A DNA stretch of 64,000 nt from Palaemon carinicauda (GCF_036898095.1 NC_090761.1:46890648-46954647); one strand, 5' to 3'; positions 1-13,515 are shown, counted from the first letter of the stretch. Numbers and translations: made by a program. Notes: generated by a model from the sequence alone, not told the origin.

Positions 1-473
1 ATAAATATATAAACACATACACACACCTGCCGTTACCAGTCCACTGCAGAACAAAGGACTGACATGTCCTTCCACTTGCGTTTGTATATAGCCTTTCTAT
101 GCCAGTTCACACACGTAAACTTTCTTAGTTCGCCAGTACATCGTCTTCTCTTCCTTCCCCTACTTCTTCGAAATCTCCAGAGACGCATTGTGTTATTCTT
201 AATCTATTGTCTGTTATTCTCATTGTATGTCTTGTCCATTTCTTTTTTCTTACATCTTGTTAGAATATCCTCTACTTAAGTTTGCTCTCGTATCCTTGTT
301 AATCTTTTCCTGTTTCTTAGTGTTATTCCCATCCTTATTCTTTCTGTTGCATTTGAGTAGTAACTAGGTTATGTTCTAAGGCTTTATTAAGGTTCCAAAT
401 TTTTAATGCATGAGATAAAACTGGTAGGCCCATCTGATTAAATACTTTGCTTTTCGGAGAAAGTTGTACTTTA

Positions 474-474
<1 letters not shown>

Positions 475-529
<55 letters not shown>

Positions 530-560
530 TATATAGAATATGTGTATAGAATATAATATA

Positions 561-628
<68 letters not shown>

Positions 629-659
629 ATATGTATATATATAAATTGTATAGAATATA

Positions 660-714
<55 letters not shown>
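475..714. repeat. Compound (AT)n/(CA)n microsatellite
   Basis: Alternating TA tracts interrupted by GAATA and a short CA run (about 661-683). Open frames here on either strand are repeat translations only. Confidence 0.97.
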
Positions 715-718
<4 letters not shown>

Positions 719-1264
719 CAGTAATGCTATGCGTTAAATCATCAAGTTAGCCCTACCTATGTTTTGGCCTATACTAGTAATCGATTATATCTATTAAAAA
801 AAAAAAAAAAAACCTGTTGCCAACGGAAAAGAGAAACCTTTGACTTGTATGAAGAGATAGCGGAGCATTATTACGCACTGACGCAAAATTCTGGTAATAT
901 AGGAAGACATGTGCTTTGATTACTAGAAAATAGAATCAAGAATACCTATTATGCAAGCAGAAATGTAGTATAAATAGGTTTTTATGAATTCTCTTATAAA
1001 AACTATATAACTAACTCTCCTTTCTAAAACGGTGCAACTAACCAACTTTCCTTTGGCCAGAGAAAAAGATATTGCTATAAGAATGCAAGAATGTAATATG
1101 ATTGTGTAAGTGCATGCAGGTACATGTGCGTGCATGCGCATTTGGCAGGGGGCCAATTGTAGGACAGTCGGGTACAAGGCCTTTGTCCATCGAAGGAAGC
1201 AACTAGATTTAAATTCTAGAAATGCGTAGGAAGAGGCCCCTCGTGGGAAGACGCCCTGCAGCGG

Positions 1265-1266
<2 letters not shown>

Positions 1267-1312
<46 letters not shown>
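1267..1312. repeat. (CT)n microsatellite
   Basis: Uninterrupted CT dinucleotides, about 23 units. Confidence 0.97.
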
Positions 1313-1314
<2 letters not shown>

Positions 1315-2024
1315 TTTACTTAAAATGCGCACCAATGAAGATATGCGATAGCTTGTGATAAAAATAACTGACATCCATATTGATTATCAATAGAGTAACC
1401 GAGGCCGGATGTGCAGATTCAGTCACAAGACTTTTTGTAAACTATTTATATATGGAGATATGTTGTAATCCTTATAGACCTAAAAGCAAAAACAAGCAAA
1501 TGTAAAGAGCACATAAGATGGTAAGTGCATATTTGAACGCCATAAAGAATTTACAAACAGCATAAAATTTCTGAATCATGAAATAGGCTTATGAGATCCT
1601 TGTTGCAATATAACATTGTGAAATAATTATCAGCATGATTATTACCGCCGCATCAATGAAAAAATTACTGTTTATTCATTTCATATCCAATTAATTTATT
1701 CTTTCACTTTCACTGCAATGATTTACAACTCAGAACATAACTTTGCACTTAAATCCACAAAGCTAAAGAAGTTTTATTTTATAATAGATGGGATGAATAG
1801 ATGGCGTGATTGGCTCGTTGGAGGAAAGAGGCCTTAATGACCAGGAAGCGCAAGATTGAAGTAGTAGCTTGAAGGGAATGGCGCAGTGTGCGTTGGGGGA
1901 TTCGAAGCGTAGTTGATGAGCCGTCTATGCAGGTGTATGAAGTTAGTAATCAGCAGTTTTAAGATGAATGTAGCTGTGGCCTTAACTCTCCAACTACCCT
2001 GTAGGAAAAGTGACTTAGTTGTTG

Positions 2025-2027
<3 letters not shown>

Positions 2028-2067
<40 letters not shown>

Positions 2068-2081
2068 ATACTTTATATATA

Positions 2082-2140
<59 letters not shown>

Positions 2141-2141
2141 G

Positions 2142-2173
<32 letters not shown>

Positions 2174-2265
2174 TACATACATATTTATATATATATGTAT
2201 ATACTTTTATACATATATATGTATGTATATACTTTTATACATATATTCATATATATATATATATA

Positions 2266-2327
<62 letters not shown>
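2028..2327. repeat. Long (AT)n microsatellite with TATG variants
   Basis: A 300-bp TA tract with periodic GTATA and TACTTTTATAC variants. A diverged internal repeat (TATATACTTTTATACATA) occurs twice, near 2200 and 2225. Confidence 0.97.
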
Positions 2328-2330
<3 letters not shown>

Positions 2331-3594
2331 CCCAGACAAGGACATTTCACTGTGCTCTATCGACCTTGGCGAGAAGTAACACGTGTTAAATGTGCACTTA
2401 ACTTTAAATAGATTGAAAGGAATTTGTTGACAAAATAGTCCAACGAGCATCCCGCCCTTCACAATGGTCACGGAGGCCGCAAATGAACACAAACAACAAA
2501 CAAACGATGAAATTCCTGACACCCCAATTTCCCCTTTTTATCGCTTGGTAGGGTATTCATTTTCCTCATTGTCTCGTGTTATTATTATCGACGCTCTTAT
2601 CTTAATCTGCATGCATTATAGTTATTATATTTAGTATGCATATTATAGGATAACTTTAGAAGGAAGTTAATTGAATTAGGAAAAAACAAGGATAATAGAT
2701 GGGACGTCTATGAGAAAATAGTGGCTTTACAATGAAGAAATTATAAGGAAAAATAGTAATTGTTTAGTGGGTAAAAAAACTTAAGAGGAAAGAGTGGATT
2801 TTCAACACTAATAAAATTGTGTAGACCTTGTATTGGGATTTCAGTGAAAGTAAAGTAGGCGAGTAGGAAAAACCAATTGTAGGAAATTTCACTATATTTC
2901 CTACTCCCATGAGTCAAAGAGCAGAAAGAAAATGCAATTTTATAAAAGAAAAAATGTAAAATAGGCAGCACAAGTTACTGAAACAATAAGAACACTGCCA
3001 TGATGTCAGCTGACGCAATTCATCTCTTCCACTCCCTATCCTCACTCTTTTTTATGCTTATTTTATATGATTAAACGCCTCTTTTATCTCAACCAACTAA
3101 TACTTTCAAAGTCTCCCTCTCTTTCATTCCTAGATTCCAAATCGTACTCTCTACAGTCACGAATCGTCCTCCATTTTTTTTCCATATGATCAAAACCACT
3201 TAAAAATAGCATCATCTTTATCTTCAGTCTATTCTTATAACCAATTATATATTAAATTACACTGGACAAACGATCTCAACCTTTCTACTTATATTCCCTC
3301 ATTCGAATACAACATTGTTTCCTCTTCCATAATAGATATTTGATTCTTATACCTTCTTGCATTCCAACTCAGGCTTCCAGAATCATCTCTTACAAACCTT
3401 TATATTACTTGAGATCCCCAAACTATTCCTTGCTTCAACTAATCCATGACTCACAGCCTCCCTCATCTTGCTGTCATCCGTCAAGTTCTTCAACCACTTC
3501 CATCCTTCATCTATTCCTGGCTTTTGTCTTAACATTTCTTATATTTATATTCATTTTATTTCTTATAACACTTTTAAATCATTTACTTATAATA

Positions 3595-3599
<5 letters not shown>

Positions 3600-3673
<74 letters not shown>
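3600..3673. repeat. (AT)n microsatellite
   Basis: Pure TA tract of about 37 units. Confidence 0.97.
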
Positions 3674-3675
<2 letters not shown>

Positions 3676-3770
3676 CAGCAGAAATACGTAAAGTTCATAC
3701 CAAGATTAATGGCTGAATTACTTTTGAATGGTATAAAGATATAGAGATTTGTAGAAGAAACAGGGATTGT

Positions 3771-3773
<3 letters not shown>

Positions 3774-3853
<80 letters not shown>
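3774..3853. repeat. (GA)n microsatellite
   Basis: Pure GA tract of about 40 units. Confidence 0.97.
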
Positions 3854-3856
<3 letters not shown>

Positions 3857-4637
3857 TGATCTTGATAATAAATCTTTAATAGCTCAGATTTATATATGGC
3901 TATCGCCCTTATAAAATATAACTATAGAACATAAATTATATAAAAATCCGTCAACAATTAAGTCTGAATAAAATGTTTATAAAAAAATCCAGTATTTCGT
4001 TTATTTTTCTTTCTTCATTCTAGTCTGGCAATTGACGCTGGCAGAACTATTTAAGATATTGTGCTCTAAATTTTCTTTCGACAATAAATATTGGAGGAAA
4101 CGATTGAAAATGAGAGAAACTAGAGGGAATTTATAAAACTGTCGGGTATTTAACGCAAGGCTGCTGGTGGGAGGGGCGGAGAACAAACATTATCAGAATT
4201 TTTTATTTGTTTATTTGGAAGTTTCTTAATTCCCTTCCTGTTCTTCTTCACATTTTTGTGGCATCCGGGACGACGAATATTTTTGTTCATAAATTGGTTT
4301 ACATTATAAAAACCTCAGGTATCCCAGTTAGCTCCTTATCTTTCTCGTATTTTTAACAAACGAATTGAATACTGTATATTTTCGAATGAACCCTTCAGGG
4401 AAGATTTATAATCGATAACAATTTAATAGAAAATATGGGAGCTATATTTTAACATTTGATAAAAGTTATCTGCTGAAAGTACAATTCAAAGAGAGAGCAA
4501 AATGACAACGGAAATGAGTCTCTTGTTGCCATCTTATTGAATAATAAAAAAGGATTCGCACTGCAGCAGATCGATCCCAGCCCGGGACCTTGAGTTTAAG
4601 CTGTTTACTGGGGAGGCCACTGCTTTGGTTGGGCACC

Positions 4638-4663
4638 GGGGGTGGGGGGGGTGGGGGGCGGGG
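4638..4663 (+). other. G-run with G-quadruplex potential
   Basis: Four G-runs of at least four bases separated by single T or C bases. This is a strong G4 candidate on the + strand in an otherwise AT-rich region. Function unknown. Confidence 0.6.
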
Positions 4664-5909
4664 TTGTGTGCTTGCCCGGCTGACGTTCTGGTGAGTGTTC
4701 TGATGAAACTGGAACTGAAACCAGACACCTTCAAAATCAACTTAAGAGTACGTCTTAGCCATTTATGTTTGTGTCCCAACATTGCGACTTAATTTCCTTA
4801 CTAATCTATGTGGAATAATGATAATGGAAATTATAACAGAGCCAGTGACGCCAGTAATCACGAAGAGTATATTACATTTTTAAAATTTTACTAAAATTCA
4901 CGGTTTACAAATTTTACGGTGTAGAGAAGTTATCTAATTGCTATGTTTAAGATAACTAAACATTCAAATATATTAAACGTGAAATTTTCTAATGTTTATA
5001 TGTGCTTCTCAAACAAATGAATATTACTGATCTGAATTTCTTCAAATAATTATTATTGTCGTTATTTATGGGCAACTTTTATTGAGATAATATACTAATA
5101 ACAACTAATTCCATAAACTTCTCGCTCTTTTCCTGTCTCAGAGAAGGAGGAAAAGACTTGGCAACAGCTAAAGCCTCGAAACGAGTTGATATTGAAGTTC
5201 ACATTCAACTTATTCGAAAACTTTGACGGATAATTATCATAGAATAAATCTCTGGGATATTTTCGTTCATATAACTGTCGACATTGAAAGGAAATAATTT
5301 TAGAAAGGGGATAAACGATAGGCAATTTAGTAAGACGCCTCAATAAGTATAAAAACTGTATAGATTTCGTCACATTTAAGAATTATATATCATAAATAAT
5401 CGTGGCGAATGACCTATAAAAACTATCAGACAAATAAAAAGCAATCGAAGATGCATCTACAGGTGATGAATTATTCAAGAATGCCATCTCTTGAAGTCAA
5501 TTTATAAAAGACTTTTCAATTATGAATAGTTCTTTTCTTGATAAGGAGATTCGGAATTGTAACCCGTAAATTAGGGTAATTTTAATATTGAAATGCAAAA
5601 TTAGTAACCTTCCACGTTCGCGACAAAAAAAAAATAGCTGCAATCATTTATGTATAACGAAAATTTTAGTCTTTGAATTAATGAAGAATTAACAATACTA
5701 GCTACATTTTCAATACTAATTATACTGCTCATTATAACATCAATTTTCAGTACTAATTATATTACTCATTATAACATCAACAGTAATGATAATAGGAAGG
5801 CTGATGACAATAACAAAATAGTAATTCCACCAATATTCCAAAATAACTCATAGTGAGTAAATGTTACATTGAAGCAGTTATAAATTTATTTTTAGTTCGA
5901 GCATTTTAA

Positions 5910-5912
<3 letters not shown>

Positions 5913-5978
<66 letters not shown>
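5913..5978. repeat. (CT)n microsatellite
   Basis: Pure CT tract of about 33 units. Confidence 0.97.
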
Positions 5979-5981
<3 letters not shown>

Positions 5982-7033
5982 TAGCTATTCTGTTGAAAAT
6001 AAGAGATGGTTTCAACACATATCATCACATAACTCATGCGAAAAACAGCACGAAAGAGTAAATCCAAATTCCTTTCGCCCATGACTAGTGTAATCCATTG
6101 AAATGATAATCCACATGTACCTCAACAGCTACAAGGACACTTTCTACTCTAGAATAAGCAACGTCGCTTCGTTTTCACTCGGCTTTGGTCGCACACACAA
6201 TACATCATCACATTACACGGCATCATTGTGAATCCTGTGATGACCACGGCCACAGTGAAGTTCAGTCCCTTAGTAGAATCCTTCAACCGCCTCCTTTACT
6301 CCTGCTGTCTTGTGCAACGCCTCGGGGTTGCAAGTTTAACTTGAGGAAGTCATACGCACGCACTTCCCAACTCGTAGGGGATTGCAAAGGACACTTGGAC
6401 TTCATTCCCTTCGAAGTCATGTGGTTTTAGCAGTAACTAAGTGCACAAGAACAGCTGGCAACATATATTTAAAATTGGAAACATTTCTGTCAAAAGGACT
6501 CATTCGCTCCTTCCAGCAAGGGAGCCCAATAACCTCCTACCCAAATGGTGTTCCTAACTTGTTTTTTTTCTCAACTTTTCGCAAACTCTCACTTTACGTA
6601 TTTTGACGTGTTAAGAAAAAACACTCATCACTTCATCTAATTTAACGTATCACATTCGCACCTGTTAGAACTTTCACTGCTCATAAGAAAATCCCCGCAC
6701 GAGCTTCCAACACCAGCAACACTTCGTAACCATGGGGACGCCTTCACTAACCAGCAGAACTTCTCTCTTCTACCTGTGGCCTCGTCCAGGTGAAATGACG
6801 CCGCTGCCAGACGAGCGATTCCCCGCGGTCTTGCGACGAGGCTCGCAAGATGTGGTAACAGCAATTGTTATGGGAGGGAGCGTTCGTTTCAGAAGCAAAA
6901 CGAGAAAACTACATTCAACCAGATGCGAAATTTTCTTGTGGTTTTATATACCTCGTTCCGTGTGCAAGACTTGATCGCTTTCATGTGGTCTTCATGGCTG
7001 TTCGTCAAATAGCATGTGTTTTGTAGTTCTGTG

Positions 7034-7037
<4 letters not shown>

Positions 7038-7121
<84 letters not shown>

Positions 7122-7189
7122 ACCGCTTCTATTCCATTGCAAAACAAATGCCACAGACATGTTCTTATTCATGTCTGGAGTTTGGCCAT

Positions 7190-7248
<59 letters not shown>

Positions 7249-7261
7249 CAGTATGTATATA

Positions 7262-7324
<63 letters not shown>

Positions 7325-7330
7325 CATACA
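7038..7330. repeat. Two (AT)n tracts and a (CA)n tract
   Basis: TA tract at about 7038-7120, a 70-bp unique spacer, a CA tract at about 7193-7221, then a TA tract to about 7330. Confidence 0.97.
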
Positions 7331-7441
7331 CGTCTGTGTATACTGATTATCTTTATTCTTAACGTGTATACACCCACCAACACATACACAATCATAAACT
7401 TACTTAAATACGACGCAGCGTGAGAAACATAATTAAGCAAA

Positions 7442-7458
7442 CCCCCCCCCCCCCCCCC
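7442..7458. repeat. Poly-C run
   Basis: Seventeen consecutive C. The exact length may be affected by sequencing error. Confidence 0.9.
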
Positions 7459-8267
7459 GGGCCGCTATGTAACAATGACGAGAAAATTAAACTTCAACTA
7501 ACAATGGCAGGCAAGTGTTTTTCGTTTAAACTACTGTGCATATTCTACACTATATTTAGCAAACAGTGGGAGATGAGACAAACACAAACAAAGACATCGG
7601 TAAAAGTTAGACCATTATACGTAAGCTGCTGCTGACCAGGGTGATGTGAAACACCTGTGTTGCCGGAATAAATGGGAAAAACTGTTGTGTAGGGTGGACG
7701 TTAACCGCGCCCAGAGAGTTGATAAACTCTATGGTTTACACGCGCCAGCTTTTGGTGTTTTCTGAGGTTCGAAGCATTAAATTTTTGTTCCTTCGTAAAA
7801 ATTGCATTGTTTTTTCATTAATTGTGTAAATTCATGAACGACTTATTCCCATAATTTATTTATATTTATTTTCGTTGTTTTAATTAAGTACATATGGTAC
7901 AAAATATGCGCGGGATATGTATTTATTTCATGAAAAAATAGACAATTCTGGCTCATATCTTTAAATGTGCTACACATGTACTGTACTTGATAATATAAGA
8001 ATTTTTCAGTGTTGTGTACATCTCTGTATCACGTTGAAAAAAAAGTATGCGTTTGAACAAGGTACATTTATCGTGATGGACAGAATGGCAACAGACCAAT
8101 GAAATTGAATGATAAATAAAACGACATAAACGTTTGACAGTATTATGAGCAAATATAATATAATATAAACAAGTAAACAAACAAAAGCAAATAATTTTGG
8201 CCGATTTAATTACTTGTTTACTTATTTTAACTGAAGTCGAGTGAACTACTTCTCGGGCGGGTCCATA

Positions 8268-8770
8268 TCAATCATCTAACGAAACATTTTCATTATAATT
8301 ATACAATTCTTTGATTGTAGTATCTTCCAAATCATATGATCTTGTGAAAAGTAATGTCTTTAGTTTCTTCTTAAATTCAATTGCTCCCTTTAGGTCCTTC
8401 ATCTCAGTTGGCAGTTTATTATAATGTCTAGGCGCACAGTAGCTAAAAGCCCTTCCACCAAATTTACTATTTGTTCTTAGTTCAGATAGCCTATGTTTGT
8501 CACTCATGTGTCTTATGTTAACATTTGTTTCTAGTTCTAGTTTGTTCAGGCATTCTTTTAGATATTTTGGTTCAGTATCTTAAACGTTAGTAAGAGTAGC
8601 TTGTACTCAATTCTCGCCTTTACCGGCAGCCAGTGTAATTTGATTAGTGCAGGGGTAACTCTTTCCCTATTGTGTTGTCCTTTTATTAATCTATGCAGTG
8701 AATTAAACCTGTTTAACACGATTTTACAACTGTAGATGGGTATTGTATTTGTACTGTATGTTATTGACAA
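8268..8770 (-). pseudogene. Decayed LINE reverse-transcriptase C-terminal fragment
   Basis: On the - strand two adjacent frames join across one frameshift near 8555-8580. The upstream part carries the HWLPVKARIEYKLLLL motif and the downstream part GGRAFSYCAPRHYNKLP followed by FKKKLKTLLF. These are typical of the region downstream of RT in CR1/L2/Daphne-like non-LTR retrotransposons (established family knowledge). No RT core or endonuclease is visible, so this is a 5'-truncated, frameshifted relic. The exact clade is an inference. Confidence 0.75.
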
Positions 8771-9448
8771 AGGCTAACCCATGCCCCCTACTGTGTATGG
8801 TTGCCTTTATGACTCGTGATCATAATGCGACAGAAAATAATTTGTATAAACCTTTTTATAAGGGAGGAAGATAGAGTATAGGCAACGATCGATGATTAAC
8901 TCTTTAGTGATTTGACGTTGAGAAATAGATAATGGATAAAGGACAAACTATAGGAGTACAACACGCTGGAAGAAACGATAGAAGAGTTGAAAGAGAAATT
9001 ACAGTTGAAGGGCATATTAAGTAGCAGAATACGTAATGAGTGGAAAATAGCAGTAGGAATGAATAGAAGAAATAGGGGAGAAAGGTAATGGCTAAAGATA
9101 AAAATGTCGAGGGGAAATATAGAAAGAAGGGGAGGAAGAGAAAACATGACTGGAAAATTAGTATTGGAAATGGTAAAAAAAAAAGGGGGGGGGGACAGTA
9201 TTGAATAGAATGTAGGAGGACGGAGAATAATGGAAGAACGACGGGACAGTAAGGGGAAAAAAATCTTTTAAGAAGTTAAGGGTGGAAACAAAGAAAATAT
9301 GATATAATAGGTATAGAAAGCAACAGAAAATAGGGAGGAAGGAAAGAAGTATGAGGAAAAAGGGAAGTGACAATACCAAGGGATAGAGTTGCGAAAAAGA
9401 GGAAAATGGAAATACAATAAAGTCAAATCCATATGAATAGTAAGTTGT

Positions 9449-9536
<88 letters not shown>

Positions 9537-10015
9537 ACAGAATAAAAGGTATGGAGAATATGGTGGAAATAGGAAGCAAGAAAGAAGGGTAAAGAGGACA
9601 TGAAGACACAGAGAAACAATGGAAAAGAAGCATGTATTAAAGATGCATTGAAGAGGAGTGAATGGAGTTTAGATTTAACAAATGGAAAAAAAATTGATAA
9701 GGTTACACATGTACCTGTAATAGCTGTAGAAAATGCAATCTTCTTCAGACAGAGTGTACTTATATAAGTAATGAGAATTAAATGATAAAAAAAAGAACCT
9801 CTACCTTCCTAATGGTCTGGGTTCTACAACGTCCACGGATCTCTCCTTGTCTTATCGACATCATCCTTCAAGGACTGAGGATCCTAAAAATTTGTGTTAT
9901 GAAAACCCTCAGTGTCTTAGCAGGTAGAATATTTAAGGCTACTAAAATCCAAAGCTACCTAACGGACATTTTGACCTCATTTCTCTTGATTAATATAATT
10001 ATTGCCATATGACCG
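8771..10015. other. Purine-rich intergenic DNA
   Basis: Strongly purine-biased on the + strand around 8.9-9.65 kb, with a (GA)n core. Open frames on the - strand are low-complexity Phe/Ser/Leu translations. No gene recognised. Confidence 0.6.
9454..9529. repeat. (GA)n microsatellite
   Basis: Pure GA tract of about 38 units inside a purine-rich region. Confidence 0.97.
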
Positions 10016-10159
10016 GGGAGGGCATTGAGCGCTGATCGTAGGTGGTGTTATGCCCAAGGCCTTGGTAATGCTGTGCTGTAAGTGCACCTCTCGCTATGCA
10101 CTGCAGACCTTACTAGATAGTCTTTACGGTGTTACTTCGGCCCCAAGTTGCACTTGCTT

Positions 10160-10840
10160 TTTAATATTATTATAACCTAAGCTACAGCCCTAGTGTGAAA
10201 AGCAGGATGCCAGAGGCCCAAGGGCTCCAACATGGAAAAATACCCCAGTGAGGAAAGGAAACAAGAGAATAAATAAACTGCTATAGAAGTAATGAACAAT
10301 TAAATTAAAATAGTTTAAGAACAATAACAACATTAAATTATATAAGTTTCATATATAAACTATAAAAGCCTATAAAAACAAGAGGAAGAGAAAAATATAG
10401 AATAGTGTACCCTCAAGCAATAAAACTCCAACCCAAGACAGTGGAAGACCATGGTACAGAGACTATGGCACTACCCAAGACTAGAGAACAATGGTTTGAT
10501 TTTGGCGTGTCCTTCTCCTAGAAGAGCTGCTTACCATAGCTAAAGAGTCTCTTCTACCCTTACCAAGAGGAAAGTGGCCACTGAACAATTTCAGTGCAGT
10601 GGTTAATCCCTTGAGAAAAAATTTTTTTGGTAATGTTAGTGTTATTAAGTGTGCGAAGAGAGAGGAGAATGTGTAAAGAGTAGGCCAGGCTATTCAGTGT
10701 CTGTGTGGGCAAAGGAAAAATTAGCCGTAACCAGAGAAAGGGATCCAATGTAGTACTGTCTGGCAAATCAAAGGATCCAATAACTCTCTAGCGGTAATAT
10801 CTCAACGGGTAGCTGGTCCCCTGGCCAACCTACTACCTCT
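10160..10840 (+). repeat. Dispersed repeat R1, copy 1
   Basis: Starts with an ATT-rich edge and AACCTAAGCTACAGCCCTAG, includes CCCAAGGGCTCCAACATGG, and ends at CTGGCCAACCTACTACC. Related copies occur in this window at about 16959-18650 (reverse orientation, interrupted by a LINE), 31365-31585 (one half) and 63715-63850 (other half). No protein is encoded. An (AAT)n or (ATT)n tract at one edge suggests a retroposed, LINE- or SINE-like repeat (inference). Confidence 0.8.
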
Positions 10841-10935
10841 CCTACTTTACCCCTGTCCCCACTACATTTATTCCATCTTGTTGCCCAATCTCTTTAATAT
10901 TTACTTTATACTACAGGATTTTCCCAGTTGTGCTT

Positions 10936-11140
10936 AAAGGTTTAATGATTTGGTTTAAAAGTTGTTCATGAATGGCAGAGGCAAGGGACATATAGCGCCC
11001 CCCCCCCCCTCCCATCCTTAGCTCACAAGGATGGTGATGTTGCAAATATTACAAAAAAATATGCAGCTTTAGTGGGTCTTGAACCCCAGTCCAGCAGATC
11101 GCTAGGCAGGGACGTTTCCAATAGGCTACCACAACCATAA
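10936..11140 (-). repeat. tRNA-derived SINE-like repeat
   Basis: On the - strand there is a good RNA polymerase III box B (GGTTCAAGACCC, about 11074-11085). About 35 bp upstream lies a box A-like TAGCCTATTGG (about 11118-11128). The + strand portion near 10965-10985 (CATGAATGGCAGAGGCAAGG) recurs at about 54515-54540, so the unit is dispersed. A poly-C run interrupts it. Confidence 0.6.
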
Positions 11141-11459
11141 TGAATGGTCCCACTGTCACCAGCGCTTGTCTTTACCACCAAAATTCATGTCCAGTCCCAC
11201 TGAGGGAAAACCTGGCACTATGAAGACAAAAGAGGTTGGTCTGTAAGTTGGAAAAGGGATTCGGTTACACAAAGGTAAAATGGTGAGATAGAAATTGGAG
11301 TGAAGGTAGAGGTCGAAGAGACGCTGCAAAGACACTAGTAATGTCTATAGTACATATTTGGGGTGCACTAGTGCTAATACCCCCCCCCCCCACCTTTACC
11401 CAACACTGCGGGTCATTTACAATTCATTTTCCGCAAACTATTTGGATTAATGTACCATA

Positions 11460-11815
11460 GGATAACTAGAATAGGCACTCGGTAGAGCACATAGGCATAC
11501 CTTTGCTCATATCATGTGTTATATTTCAAGATATGCAATTGAATTGTACATATTTTGGCACTAGTTTCATGCAAATCGGATAAAAATTGATCACTATATA
11601 GCAAAAAGAAGTTTTGGGCCTTTACGTTACCTTGACCTTTGACCTAATCACTTGCAATTCTAATCAAATTGTCCTTGGATCATGGCCAATCATCTTCCAC
11701 CAAATTTCATGCGATTATGTCAAGTAGTTTTAGAAGTTATGCGAATCACAAACACACAGTCATTCAAACATACTCCTATCAAATCATAGCCTTCGCAACG
11801 AAGTTGGTGGAGGTA
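11460..11815. repeat. Candidate dispersed repeat
   Basis: Contains CCTTGACCTTTGACCTAATC. Its first part (about 11490-11550, CAAGATATGCAATTGAA) resembles about 12425-12485 (CAAGATATGCAACTGAA). No coding potential recognised. Confidence 0.45.
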
Positions 11816-12190
11816 ATAAATTACAACAAATGAGACAAATTGTCTTGCCACATGAATCCTCAAGCCCGAAGGATATAAGGACAAAAGTAATTTTAACTTG
11901 GCTGCGAATTGTTCATACAAGATTATTGACCCCTGGAATTGTTATTATTATTATTAAGATTATTGTTATGATCTTGCACTTACGGAACGGCCTTCACAAC
12001 GCTTCCATAATGCTAAAATCACTTCCAGATGTTTATTCAGATGGCCTCTATAACGTTTACAGCGATTCCAGAAGGCTAGATAATGGGGTAGGCACCGTGC
12101 ACCAGCCTTAGACAGCTTCTATCGCTACGTTTGTGCTTATGTTTGCTAATTTTTATGTACAGCCCTCGCAAAACAGTTCCCAAGTCCAGT

Positions 12191-12193
<3 letters not shown>

Positions 12194-12226
<33 letters not shown>
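12194..12226. repeat. Poly-T run
   Basis: About 33 consecutive T. It could be the tail of a retroposed copy on the - strand, but no family is recognised next to it. Confidence 0.9.
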
Positions 12227-12230
<4 letters not shown>

Positions 12231-12846
12231 AACGCAGGTTTAATAGATAAAATGTTGATATCTATTTACCATAGGTTTTAATTTATAAGTAATTTTTCTA
12301 TCGATTAGATTTAATATTTATATTTTATCACGAATTTATTCGGGTCGGCTCTGTGGGAGTAAAGTTAGACTGGTTGAGCTGGTATATCTCCATCCTTTTA
12401 ATAGCTACAACGGCCATCAGTAAAGCGCATTCCTTCGCCTCTACCATGTTGTATATCACAAGATATGCAACTGAACTATGCATATCGGGGAAGGTAATAA
12501 TCTGGGTTTATTTCCCAGGTCGCACATTCATTTCTAAATGCTAATTTTTGGTGACTTGAAACTAATTGGTCAACTCGTGCTCTCATGGTATCCCGGAGGT
12601 TTACCTCAGGATTATGTGTAGTAAACAAAGATATCATTTTAAGAAATGAAAGTTTCCGTGACTCGACTGACAACCATTCTTTTGAGCGCTGAACCTTATT
12701 GAGGTTTGTTAGGAAAATGAATAATTCTTTTCGTTGTCATACTTTGGATCATAAAACGAAACGATGACTGTCAAGTTTTCTTGATACCTGTTATAATCTT
12801 ATTCAAAGTTTTCTCAGCACATTGCAGTTTTCAAATTATCATTTAA

Positions 12847-12849
<3 letters not shown>

Positions 12850-12917
<68 letters not shown>
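12850..12917. repeat. (GA)n microsatellite
   Basis: Pure GA tract of about 34 units. Confidence 0.97.
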
Positions 12918-12957
12918 CTATCTGAATCTAATTTTTTAGATTAATTCATTATTACGC

Positions 12958-13515
12958 CGTCCCCACCGCGAGGTGGCTGAAGGTATTGTTTTTGGTAGGT
13001 TTCTTTGCCTATGTGTTTGTTTGTTTGTTTGTTTTTTCGGTTTCCTTGTTAGCAACATCTCAGAAAAACTACCTGACCGATTTATTTGAAAATTTCAGGA
13101 GATGCCCTATGGAACAATGACCCGAAATATCAGAATATTTTTTACTATAATCCCGTTAAATATCCGATATTCCTGTGCTAAAAATATAATTGAAAATATA
13201 TCAAAATAGTGAAAGTGAATATTTTGGAAGAGTGTTAGGTTCAAAGTTCAAGGGAAAGGGGTCGAATTTTCAAGGAAACTGAATTTCAGATGGTCACTCT
13301 CAGACCAGTACAGATAGAAAACCACATATGGGCTATAAAATGACACCATGACCTTTGACCTCTTACCTTGTAAGGTCAAATTAAACCACCTAATTTCAGC
13401 AAGTTCAGCGCAATAGATTGTCAAGTAGAGATAGACATTCAGTTACCATTGTTGATAAATCGGAAACCACATGATTATGGTCTTTAAACTAACACCATGA
13501 CCTTTTACGTACCTT
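12958..13515. repeat. Candidate dispersed repeat
   Basis: Begins CCCCACCGCGAGGTGGCTGA, then a TTTG microsatellite-like stretch, and later ACCATGACCTTTGACCTC, a motif shared with the repeat at about 11630. No protein is visible. Boundaries are uncertain. Confidence 0.4.

Larger units (their letters stand above)
1..8267. other. Low-complexity AT-rich DNA without recognisable genes
   Basis: About 8 kb of AT-rich sequence crowded with microsatellites (listed separately). No frame shows a protein family I recognise. The longer open frames are translations of AT, CA or CT repeats (Tyr-Ile or Ser-Leu strings). A GC-richer patch near 6.2-6.9 kb contains CpGs and short open frames on both strands but no recognisable protein; it could hold a promoter or untranslated exon, which I cannot show. 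Confidence 0.6.

Noticed and set aside
335..685. Open frames rich in Tyr-Ile or Cys-Val
   Set aside because: They are translations of AT and CA microsatellites. The same applies to frames around 1834-2522, 7014-7440 and 3468-3716.
5095..5373. 92-codon frame on the - strand
   Set aside because: No domain recognised and no supporting context in AT-rich DNA.
6637..6974. Protein-coding exon in the CpG-containing patch near 6.7 kb
   Set aside because: Short frames on both strands, no recognised domain and no pair of convincing splice sites. Left as unexplained.
9158..9619. A 153-codon frame on the - strand with Ser-Leu repeats
   Set aside because: The frame crosses the (GA)n tract and purine-rich DNA. 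The product is low-complexity with no domain.
11060..11140. Functional tRNA gene
   Set aside because: Box A is imperfect, no cloverleaf could be drawn, and the flanks match a dispersed repeat. SINE derivation fits better.
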